Part shown: positions 35,523-43,305 of the stretch, piece by piece
How positions within the stretch are numbered: position 1 is the stretch's first letter
How the letters are laid out: each line of letters begins with the position of its first letter
Assembly: GCF_000621125.1 (NCBI RefSeq)
Contig: NZ_JHZC01000022.1
Location: 1-49,329 of the forward strand
Length of the DNA stretch: 49,329 nucleotides
Direction: 5' to 3'
Origin: Maribacter antarcticus DSM 21422
GTDB taxonomy: Bacteria > Bacteroidota > Bacteroidia > Flavobacteriales > Flavobacteriaceae
Notes under the pieces: model-generated
What the model was told of the DNA's origin: nothing
What the model saw: the letters and a program-made list of their open reading frames with translations, nothing else
Database searches by the model: none
Made by a program: the position numbers and the translations under genes

Positions 35523-37574
35523 TCAATTTGGTTTAAAATCAGCCGCTTTCCATAGCGGTTCGCTTGTGTAATAGTTTCCATTGGTCATCACTGAGGATAC
35601 CGTTCTTATATTCGTAATATCCTCCAACGGATTTTTCTCTAAGATAGCAATATCAGCTTCTTTACCAACTTCTAAACTTCCTGTTTCAGTGTACATTCCC
35701 ATTGCCTTTGCAGGAACACTAGTTGCTGTTTTAATAGCCTCCAAGGGAGTTAAGTTACCTAAATCATGGTAGGTTTCCATTTCTAAATAAAGACTAAATA
35801 CAGGCACTACATTATCTGTTCCTGCTACAATGGGTATGCCTGCTCTGAAAAAATCACCAAGAATTTGCATCCCTCTGCTATTATCCTGTTTAATTAGCGC
35901 TGAGCGTTTGGCACTAACGCCATTTCTAAATCGTTTTCCTTCAAATAACTCATAGGCAATTCTATCAGCAGCTGGCTCTATCGTCTCTAACGAATCTCCT
36001 TTAAGAAGCGCTCCCACAACATTTAACGCAATGGTTGGATCTAGTACGGTTTTATGTTTTAGTAAAAAGTTTGTTGCTTTTTTCATTCTTTCAGCACTCA
36101 CCTCATGCTCGGCTAAATAGTATCTTCCTAATTCGGTTGTGTTCTTTTCAGGAAAAAGTACCGATAAGATTAGAGACCTGTGGCTTAACATATCCATACC
36201 GCTTTCAATCGCTGGTATAGCATTGCCCACAGCTTTGGGTACATGCCCCGTAACGGTCATCCCTTTTTTGTGTGCTTCTTCAGCAAGTATCCTAACCATC
36301 TCTGGTTGTACTGAGGTGTAGATTTTTATTTGTTTGTATCCATTTTTATGGTATAATTCCACTACTTCTTTAGCCTCTTCAATGCTTCTGGCTCTAATAG
36401 CCCCGTTGCCTTTTATACCAGCACCATCGGTCATTCCTGCCAAAAGAATATCGGGGCCTAAAGCTCCATTTTTAGCTATTGCATCTCTAAAAGAAGTTGC
36501 AAATTCAAGTTCATTCCCATTATCCCGAATCGTAGTTACGCCTCCTGCCAAATAGGCTGGCGCCCATTGTACTTGATTGGAATGGGCGTGCATATCCCAA
36601 AGTCCGGGTATTAATGTTTTACCTGTTACATCAATAACTTCAGCATTTTCAGGAATTGCTACTACTGCGCTTTTTCCAATTGCTTTAATACGTCCATTTT
36701 CAACAATCAGGGTCATATTTTTTTGTGTATGCTCACTTAAGCCATCTATAATATCTCCTCCTACTAAAGCTTTAACCTTAGTTTGTTCTCCTTTTAAATC
36801 TGTAGTGTATTTTGAAAGGGCAGCCATTTGTTCTACAACATTACCTGCTATAAAAACGGGTAAGGCTTCTTCATATCCTTTTCTAATCATTTCTCTAATC
36901 TGGGTATTGGCCTTCACCAAGGCTATCAGCTGCTGTGATTCGTCTAACCAAACGGTTCTACCGCCCCAGTTGATGCCTTCTGTTACGTAACGGTCTAACG
37001 GTATTTGTTCTCCCTTAATGGTTATTGTATCCTTGCCTTTATGGGTGATGGTCACTTCTCCTCTGGGTAGGGTAGGGATAGTTACTTCGCCATTTTTAAA
37101 ATAATAATGGTAAAGCATCATTTCCATAGCAGCAGGAATATTGCTGTGCAACGGAAAAAAGACTGGGGGAGTTTCCGTAGTTACGACCTCAAAATTTTCT
37201 TCCCAAATGGAGACCGTACCAGCAGGTGAACGTTCCATTTTAAAAATGTTAGTAGTATCGGCAGCTATTCTTCTATTGTTATAGTACATGGGTACTAACT
37301 CTTTTGTGAGGTGAAGTTCAGATAGTACGCCTGTAATACGTCCCCTTTCATTTTCGCCTTGTAGCGATGTTACGGTAATGGAATCTTTAGTGGATGTAAT
37401 GCTATAGGTTTCTTCCCCAATCTGCGATTGCCTTCTGAATACCAAAAAAGCGCCTTCTTCATTGATGTCGTCCCATCGAGACGATTCGGAAGAACAGGAT
37501 GTCATTAATAGCAGGAACATTACAATTGTAAATAGCGTACTAGTTCTATAGGTCAGTATTAAATCAGTTTTCAT
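35523..37574 (-). CDS. Amidohydrolase family lipoprotein
   Basis: A 683-residue lipoprotein (lipobox LLLMTSC, Cys27). Residues about 60-260 are an unrecognised N-terminal region, followed by a metal-dependent amidohydrolase barrel: GKTLIPGLWDMHAHSNQVQW (first metal His-x-His), VTGHVPKAVG, SGMDMLSHRSL, IPIVAGTDNVVPVFSL (catalytic Asp), and the composite-domain tail TGSLEVGKEADIAILEKNPL. Typical of the imidazolonepropionase/prolidase-like group in Bacteroidota that cleaves dipeptides or cyclic amides. Surface-anchored, upstream of RidA and DASS. Confidence 0.88.
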   Translation of the reverse strand: MKTDLILTYRTSTLFTIVMFLLLMTSCSSESSRWDDINEEGAFLVFRRQSQIGEETYSITSTKDSITVTSLQGENERGRITGVLSELHLTKELVPMYYNNRRIAADTTNIFKMERSPAGTVSIWEENFEVVTTETPPVFFPLHSNIPAAMEMMLYHYYFKNGEVTIPTLPRGEVTITHKGKDTITIKGEQIPLDRYVTEGINWGGRTVWLDESQQLIALVKANTQIREMIRKGYEEALPVFIAGNVVEQMAALSKYTTDLKGEQTKVKALVGGDIIDGLSEHTQKNMTLIVENGRIKAIGKSAVVAIPENAEVIDVTGKTLIPGLWDMHAHSNQVQWAPAYLAGGVTTIRDNGNELEFATSFRDAIAKNGALGPDILLAGMTDGAGIKGNGAIRARSIEEAKEVVELYHKNGYKQIKIYTSVQPEMVRILAEEAHKKGMTVTGHVPKAVGNAIPAIESGMDMLSHRSLILSVLFPEKNTTELGRYYLAEHEVSAERMKKATNFLLKHKTVLDPTIALNVVGALLKGDSLETIEPAADRIAYELFEGKRFRNGVSAKRSALIKQDNSRGMQILGDFFRAGIPIVAGTDNVVPVFSLYLEMETYHDLGNLTPLEAIKTATSVPAKAMGMYTETGSLEVGKEADIAILEKNPLEDITNIRTVSSVMTNGNYYTSEPLWKAADFKPN

Positions 37575-37635
37575 GTATTCTCAATTTTTTCGCTTGGTTT
37601 GGATACGTATGGTATTATTTAATTTTTTAATGAAA

Positions 37636-38748
37636 CTAGGGCTTGTGTTTATTAAAGTAGTACACGTTTTGCTCATCCGAATTACTTTCGATAATGTCTG
37701 GTTTTTCATCTCCATTTAAATCCTGAATCATAATATCATAGGTATTGAATTTTTTATCACTTAAGGCTGTCTTTTTCCAACTATTTCCGTTTTCAGTATT
37801 GACAAAAACGGTGTTGGGGGCTCCATAGTTTCCTATGACGATATCGGTATCATTATCCCTATCCAAATCGCCAATACTAATGGAATACGATTTGTCATTG
37901 CTGGAATCAAACGTTACTTTCCGCTCATAACGTTGCTGTTTGCTACCAAAATAAATAACATTTGGTTCTCCAATATTGGCAGTAACAATATCTAAATAGC
38001 CGTCTTTATCTATATCTGCAATGGCAACAGATCTCGTAATATCGGTACCTGTGCCGTAGGGTATTTTTTTTGTAAACTTTAGATTTCCCTCATTTAAGTA
38101 TACATAGTTGGGTTGGTCATCCCTATTCGCTAAAACTAGATCGTAGTCACCATCTGCATCCATATCTGCAACTTCAACGTCGATGGTCGAATCTTCTTTA
38201 TTGCCGAAACCTATCGTTGTAGAAAATCTTCCAGCACCATCATTTAGGCATATTTCATTTTCACTTCCTCTGTTTGTAATGAGAATGTCGATATCTCCAT
38301 CAGCATCAAGATCGGCTGTTATGATGTTTCTTGTATGGTCGTATGGTTTCCCAAAGCTTGTAGCTTTAGTAAAGTTGCCTTTCCCATCATTCATAAAAAT
38401 ATAATTGGGCGCCATATCGTTTCCAACAGCAATATCAAGATCACCATCATTATCAAAATCAGCCAGCTCTGTAGCATAGCTGGTTTCTTGTTCATCGCCC
38501 AAAACTGTAGAAACTGTAAAGATTCCTCTGCCGTTATTAAGAAAAATACGATTCTGGCCTGGCCAATGCCTTCCGTTGGCAACAAGCACGTCTATATCCC
38601 CATCACTATCTATATCGCCAAGTCCTATAGAGGCGGTACGTTCTTTATACGTACCCAAAATTAATCTACCATTCGTAGAGAATTCCAAGGTCTGACTGTT
38701 GGCGGTGCATAAAGAGAGGAAAAAGAGAAAAAACAGTGTTCGTTTCAT
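37636..38748 (-). CDS. FG-GAP/VCBS repeat secreted protein
   Basis: I start at ATG 38746-38748 so that the signal peptide MKRTLFFLFFLSLCTANSQ is N-terminal; 370 residues. Seven FG-GAP-type calcium-binding blades are seen: IGDIDSDGDIDVLVAN-like units (DIDSDGDID, DFDNDGDLD, DLDADGDID, DMDADGDYD, DIDKDGYLD, DLDRDNDTD, DLNGDEKPD), enough for a closed propeller. Function unknown; such proteins bind carbohydrate or protein partners. It lies between the M19 homologue and the amidohydrolase, 67 and 61 bp away. Confidence 0.9.
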   Translation of the reverse strand: MKRTLFFLFFLSLCTANSQTLEFSTNGRLILGTYKERTASIGLGDIDSDGDIDVLVANGRHWPGQNRIFLNNGRGIFTVSTVLGDEQETSYATELADFDNDGDLDIAVGNDMAPNYIFMNDGKGNFTKATSFGKPYDHTRNIITADLDADGDIDILITNRGSENEICLNDGAGRFSTTIGFGNKEDSTIDVEVADMDADGDYDLVLANRDDQPNYVYLNEGNLKFTKKIPYGTGTDITRSVAIADIDKDGYLDIVTANIGEPNVIYFGSKQQRYERKVTFDSSNDKSYSISIGDLDRDNDTDIVIGNYGAPNTVFVNTENGNSWKKTALSDKKFNTYDIMIQDLNGDEKPDIIESNSDEQNVYYFNKHKP

Positions 38749-38815
38749 GGATTGTATTTGCGTTACTAATAGCAAGTGTTGGTTGTTTGTATCCTCATAA
38801 CGTTTAATACTCGTT

Positions 38816-40036
38816 TTAGGATTTTAAGGTTTCTCGAAAAAATCGCAACCAGTTCTGTCCTATTATTTTTTCAATATCCCCCGAGCTATACCCTCTTTTA
38901 TCTAAAACCTTAGCAACGCTTAGATACCGTTCTGGGCTTTCTAATTCTGGAATCCATGGCGGCCAACGTACCTCATAAGAAGATTTGAATCGGGTTAAAC
39001 GGGGTACATACCAATTTTCTCTTGTGGCCCCAGTAGCCTCTAATCCTTGGATAGCAAAATCCGATGCCAGGGCTACATGGTCTATACCACCAATCTTAAC
39101 GGCATGGTCTATATGGTCTACATAAGTTTCTAATGTTGTTTTGCCGCCAGGATCAGAACCTATCATATACCCCAAACAAATAATACCCATGATACCTCCT
39201 TTGTTGGCCATCGCTTTAATTTGCGCATCAGTTTTGGAGCGCGGATGGTTTTTGTAGAGCGCTTCGCACATGGAATGATTGAAACAGGCTCCGGAAGTAC
39301 TGAATTTAATTCCATCATCAGTGGTTCGGCGGCCACTGTGTGATAGGTCTATCATGATTCCTAATTCGTTCATACGCGCCACCGCTTCAATACCAAAATC
39401 AGATAAGCCTGCGTTGGTGCGCTCCGTGCATCCGTCACCCAATAAATTTCGATGGTTATAAGTCAATTGAATCCAACGTGTTCCGGCATTATAAAGCGTA
39501 TCAATATTAGCGATAGATTTTTCAATCATCGTCGCATTTTGAAACCCTAAGAGAATGGCGGTTTTATTTTCTTTCTTTGCGTTAAGAAAATCATCGGCAC
39601 TAGTTGCATAGATTAATCTATCGGAATTTTCGTCTATTCGATTCCTCCAGTCCGCCAAGGCTTCCATTGCGTTTTCTAGATTTCCTGATGCTAATGAAGT
39701 GCAAAAACCTGTATATCCTGATTTTTCTAAGGCCTTAAAAGAGGCTTCGTTCCAACCTCTTGAGATGGTTAAACCATCAATAACTACCGCCTCTTTATAC
39801 AGGGTATCAATATCTTTCTGTTTCATGCCTAAAGCCAATGGGTTTTTTAAATTAGCATCTAACTCAGATGGTAAGGTTTCTAAAATAGCGGATAGTGAAT
39901 ACGCCGCTTGGCTTGGGAAAAGAACTCCTAAGGATAGTAATTTTGCCAGGTTTCTACGATTCTTTTCCAAAGCGATAGGGGTTAAGTTATAAAGAGCCCT
40001 GAAAGTAAGGAATTCTGTGAGAATTACTTCTGTCAA
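38816..40036 (-). CDS. Membrane dipeptidase (M19) homologue with altered metal site
   Basis: About 406 residues. The M19 fold is visible from VIDGLTISRGWN, LIYATSADDF, RWIQLTYNHRNLLGDGCTE, IDLSHSGRRTTDD, FNHSMCEALYKNHPRSKTD to HVALASDFAIQG. The usual H-x-D at the start of the site is replaced by L-T-I (residues 89-91) and the bridging Glu by Gln166, while His233 and His254 are kept. The start is uncertain: the frame opens at TTG 40036 with no ATG before the probable Tat-like segment KNRRNLAKLLSLGVLF. It is the first gene of the cluster. Confidence 0.8.
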   Translation of the reverse strand: MTEVILTEFLTFRALYNLTPIALEKNRRNLAKLLSLGVLFPSQAAYSLSAILETLPSELDANLKNPLALGMKQKDIDTLYKEAVVIDGLTISRGWNEASFKALEKSGYTGFCTSLASGNLENAMEALADWRNRIDENSDRLIYATSADDFLNAKKENKTAILLGFQNATMIEKSIANIDTLYNAGTRWIQLTYNHRNLLGDGCTERTNAGLSDFGIEAVARMNELGIMIDLSHSGRRTTDDGIKFSTSGACFNHSMCEALYKNHPRSKTDAQIKAMANKGGIMGIICLGYMIGSDPGGKTTLETYVDHIDHAVKIGGIDHVALASDFAIQGLEATGATRENWYVPRLTRFKSSYEVRWPPWIPELESPERYLSVAKVLDKRGYSSGDIEKIIGQNWLRFFRETLKS

Positions 40037-40371
40037 ATTTTTTTTAGCGTATTTTTCTTCTTTTGTGCCTAGCTTTTTCTTTAGTTTTTTGCCTTTAACT
40101 AAGTACCGAAGCTACTTTCTCAAAATATACCTGTGGTGTTAATAGTTTAAAGCGCATCATGTGTTCCTTATTTCTGTAAGTTTTAAGCTAGCAAAGGAAT
40201 TACCTAGTTCCGATTTAAATTTTGAGTATCGGTTATAGCAGTGTTTGGGATGGGTATATAAGGGCTGTTCAGAAAGCGGATTTTGTAAAGCGTTATGCTT
40301 TTTTTGATGATAGTACAGGAGTTTCAAATAAATAATAAAATCCTTAGACCATTTTAAAGTACTTTTAAAAT

Positions 40372-40401
40372 AGGAATATAGTACCTTGTTACTATATTCC
40401 T
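40372..40401. repeat. 12-bp-stem hairpin
   Basis: AGGAATATAGTA (40372-40383) and TACTATATTCCT (40390-40401) pair perfectly around a 6-nt loop. Confidence 0.8.
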
Positions 40402-40411
40402 TACTACCGAC

Positions 40412-40431
40412 GTGTATAAGTACTTATACAC
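40412..40431. repeat. 20-bp perfect palindrome at cassette-like 5' border
   Basis: GTGTATAAGTACTTATACAC reads the same on both strands. Its CGTGTATAA edge recurs at 43050 in the right-hand border repeat, so it is probably part of the same repeat family. Confidence 0.6.
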
Positions 40432-40469
40432 AATTGTTATCGGCAAGCTGAAAAACTTGAGTAGAAAAT

Positions 40470-40886
40470 ATGGAAAATGGAAAACAGAATTTTCTAAATA
40501 AACTTATAATCAATCCCAATCGGGTTTTTCTGATTGACGCTTTCGGTGCATTGCTAACCACATTTTTATTATTCGGAATTTTAGCACAATTGGAACAATA
40601 TTTTGGAATGCCAAAAAAAGTTCTAAAGCTATTATCTGGAATTGCCTTTTGCTTCTTTATTTATTCAATTAGTTGTCACCGTCTTATCAAATCAAACTGG
40701 AAACCTTTTTTAAGAATATTAATAGTTGGCAATGTCATCTATTCATTGATTTCCCTCGGGCTGATAATTAAGTACTCTGAAAGACTTACTGAATTGGGAT
40801 GGATGTATTTTACACTTGAATTAGTAGCAATTGGATTTATTATTATTGTAGAATATAAATCTTATTCAAATCAATTCAATAGATGA
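40470..40886 (+). CDS. Small four-helix membrane protein
   Basis: A 138-residue protein with four predicted membrane helices (about 19-40, 50-68, 80-100, 109-127) and short basic loops. Family unrecognised. It stands alone between repeat elements at 40412 and 40918, like a single-gene cassette. No signal peptide. Confidence 0.65.
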   Translation: MENGKQNFLNKLIINPNRVFLIDAFGALLTTFLLFGILAQLEQYFGMPKKVLKLLSGIAFCFFIYSISCHRLIKSNWKPFLRILIVGNVIYSLISLGLIIKYSERLTELGWMYFTLELVAIGFIIIVEYKSYSNQFNR

Positions 40887-40917
40887 TGAAAAGGGACTTA
40901 AAAAAACAAATGAAAAG

Positions 40918-41116
40918 CCAGCATGTAACACTGTATATAGCAAATTAGGCATTCTGTGGTTTACGAAAATTCAGTGCTATTTAGAAACACCGCCAAATTT
41001 TTAATTTGGCTTTTAATATGAATAAGTTAAACACAAAATATAAAAATGTGGCTCAGAGTAAACCTGAAAGTTTATCGCTTTCTATCGCCCTACTTTTCTT
41101 ATACTAAACGTTGTGC
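40918..41116. repeat. Cassette-border repeat, 3' of the membrane protein
   Basis: This non-coding stretch begins AGCCAGCATGTAACACTGTA and contains GAATAAGTTAAACACAAAAT and ends near ACGTTGTGCATC. A strong internal hairpin is GCCAAATT-TTT-AATTTGGC (40992-41010). From memory, almost identical non-coding stretches separate single genes in many Flavobacteriia genomes; that recollection is unverified. Most of the 350-bp gap to the next gene is this element. Confidence 0.5.
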
Positions 41117-41237
41117 ATCATTAGGTACGATAAACTATCTGCCTTAACGAACACACCCTAAAATGACAAATTAACTGAAAAAAAAATGGGATAGCCGAAA
41201 ACCAACCAGAGTAGGCAATTACAATAACCTAATCAAA

Positions 41238-41741
41238 ATGAAAACTGCATCTAAAATTTTTACACTTATTATCACAGTTGTTTTAGCAACGACATGGGGC
41301 TGTAAACAAGAAAATATAAAACCTGAAAAAGAAGAAATTTCCAAAGCTGCCACTATAGAAGAGCTCGGACAAATGAACCGAGATTTTGCAAAAGCATTAA
41401 CAGCAAAAGATGCTGTGGCTGCTGCCATTGTTTATGACGAGAATGCTTCTATACTTCCGCCAAATGAACCGATTGTTACTGGACGCGCCAACATTCAAGC
41501 ATATTGGCAAGGGGCTATTGATGCTGGAATTATTGATGCAACCGTGAAAACGATTGATGCTAAAAGTGTAGGTAATTCAGGATACGAAATTGGAACGTTT
41601 ACAATGCGGTTTCACGGAGCGAAAAATGATACCATAGTTGAAGTTGGGAAATATACAGAAATACTTGAGCTTAATAAGGAAGGAACGTGGATGGCTATTT
41701 ATGGTATGTGGAGTAGTAACGAACCAATGCCAACCGAATAA
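41238..41741 (+). CDS. SnoaL/NTF2-like lipoprotein (DUF4440-type)
   Basis: A 167-residue lipoprotein (lipobox TTWGC, Cys22). The mature part is an NTF2-like cone: EELGQMNRDFAKALTAKDAV, AAAIVYDENASILPPNEPIV, the GRANIQAYWQGAIDAG helix and NKEGTWMAIYGMWSSNEP. Ligand and activity unknown; such proteins are often ketosteroid-isomerase-like or purely binding. It lies alone between cassette-like repeats, followed by the IS110-type remnant. Confidence 0.8.
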   Translation: MKTASKIFTLIITVVLATTWGCKQENIKPEKEEISKAATIEELGQMNRDFAKALTAKDAVAAAIVYDENASILPPNEPIVTGRANIQAYWQGAIDAGIIDATVKTIDAKSVGNSGYEIGTFTMRFHGAKNDTIVEVGKYTEILELNKEGTWMAIYGMWSSNEPMPTE

Positions 41742-41871
41742 AAATACGAACGCACAGCAAAGAACTGAGGTAAAAAACAACTCTTTTCTTCATTAATTCA
41801 AGACACTAGTACTTTAGTCCAACAGATTCACTTTAATAATTCTTTGAGCTTTTTTATTGATGCTTTTTCAA

Positions 41872-42875
41872 CTACTTCACATACAGTACAGAAACGTAGG
41901 TTTCATCGTAAGGCCTGCCTGATTTGGCAATAGCAAAACGTTGTTTGAGCAGTTTGTTCGATACGGCTATCAAGGCAAGTTTCTTGCTCTCGCCCTTGTT
42001 CACGATTCGCTCATATACCCCTTTACAGGCCTTGTTGTGTTTGCAGGTATTGAACGAACATAAGAATAGTAGATTCCTCAGCTTTCTATTACCAATCTTG
42101 CTAATTCTACTACGGCCTCGAACACGACTGCCGGATTCCCGTATCGTTGGGGTAATACCAACATAACTGCATAGTTGAGATGCCGTTTCGAACTTCTTAA
42201 AACCATCAGTGCAAACAATCAAAAAAAGAACGGTTCTGATTCCGATACCAGGGATACTAGTTAGTACCGTCAGCAGGTGTTGCTGGTCTTGTTTTACCAA
42301 AGAAAGAAGCTTCTCTTCAATGCCCTTTATCCAGCTGCTATCGATTACGTTTTAAAGAGCGATACACAAATTTCGATGGTAACCCTAGCACCTCCTCGCC
42401 ATGCCTCTTGTTCTTGGTTGCCGTTCGTTTCTTTAAGTAACTATCAAGTACTCTAAAAAGCTGCAAATATTCACGCTGAACTTCAGTAAGCGCAGTATAA
42501 AGAGCTACTTCGTTTATTATGGCGTATTCACAAATGGCCTTGGCATCGCTCTTACCCGTTTTCACCTTGGCCAACTTCTATTTGTATAAAACGCTCTACG
42601 GATAAGGGTTTCACAACCGGTACCGTAATCCCATTTTTGTAAAGAAACTGTGCAAGACGATAATGGTAATACCCCGTAGCTTCCATAACAACCAATGAAG
42701 TATCCGGTAACGCTTTAAGGAACTTCCGAAACCCGGATTCATCATTTTTATACTGGTCGTATCCTACGGTAGTACCATGTACATCAAAGACATCTTTACT
42801 GATGTCGACTCCGAAAGTTTCGTTATATTTATTCTTAAGAGCTATTGTATGAAAGAACCAGCTACTTCTGCTCAC
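41872..42875 (-). pseudogene. IS110 family transposase, broken by two frameshifts
   Basis: Three consecutive frames give one transposase. The N-terminal part (42552-42875) has the DEDD motif FGVDISKDVFDVHGT and SLVVMEATGYYHYRLA. The middle (42338-42574) has KVKTGKSDAKAICEYA. The C-terminal part (41872-about 42345) has the transposase_20 core LTSIPGIGIRTVLFLI, followed by CSYVGITPTIRESGSR with the Ser-type site region. Shifts lie at about 42573 and 42345. The start is GTG or lost. No intact copy is seen here, so it is inactive. No inverted ends or target duplication found, as expected for IS110. Confidence 0.85.
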
Positions 42876-43046
42876 AACAAATTGAAAACGAGATCTAAAG
42901 TATCACAGAACTGAACATGGTTTAAGTTGTAAAAGAGAGCCAATTATCCATGTTGTCGAAGTCTAGTGCTTCACCGTATATAATACCCTTAATGCTCTCT
43001 TTTGTTCTTTCTGATGTATATCCTAAAAGTTAGGGAATCAAACTTA

Positions 43047-43165
43047 AGACGTGTATAATTTATTGCTTCTCGCCTACTTACGAAAATCCTTTCAGATTTT
43101 CTAGTCGGTTTTTATTAGCTAAATTAGTTGGCCAAATACGCAACAAACCATTTGCAAAAAACGTT
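43047..43165. repeat. Cassette-border repeat between IS110 remnant and acnB
   Basis: Reads ACGTGTATAATTTATTGCTT then CTACTTACGAAAATCC and GTCGGTTTTTATTAGC, ending near AACGTTAGTTACAAC. The hairpin GAAAATC-CTTTCA-GATTTTC spans 43082-43101. The right-end copy at 48737 shares TATAA, TTATTGCT, TACTTACGAAA and the following pattern. Non-coding, likely the same family as 40918-41116. Confidence 0.5.
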
Positions 43166-43280
43166 AGTTACAACATCCATCTGACTGGGAAAAAAGGTCG
43201 ATTCTCATTAATCAAACTTGAACACAAGTTATTTTTAAAAAAAAGGCACATATGAGATTATTATAACAGAAGTTTTTTTT

Positions 43281-43288
43281 TAATTTTG
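43281..43288 (+). promoter_or_regulatory. Candidate -7 element of acnB
   Basis: TAATTTTG matches TAnnTTTG, 17 bp before the acnB ATG; a T-run just upstream obscures any -33 element. Confidence 0.5.
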
Positions 43289-43305
43289 AACTATAGAGAA
43301 AAATT

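Larger units (their letters stand above)
40037..40469. other. Non-coding gap with two palindromes
   Basis: 433 bp with no gene. Near its right end are a hairpin (40372-40401) and a 20-bp palindrome (40412-40431), followed by a GTTATCGGCAAGCTG segment just before the small membrane protein gene. I see nothing notable left of 40370. Confidence 0.5.
42876..43305. other. Gap between IS110 remnant and acnB
   Basis: 430 bp. It contains a cassette-border repeat (43047-43165), a small AACTTG-AACA-CAAGTT hairpin with ATTTTT after it (43215-43236) and the acnB promoter element at 43281. Confidence 0.5.
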
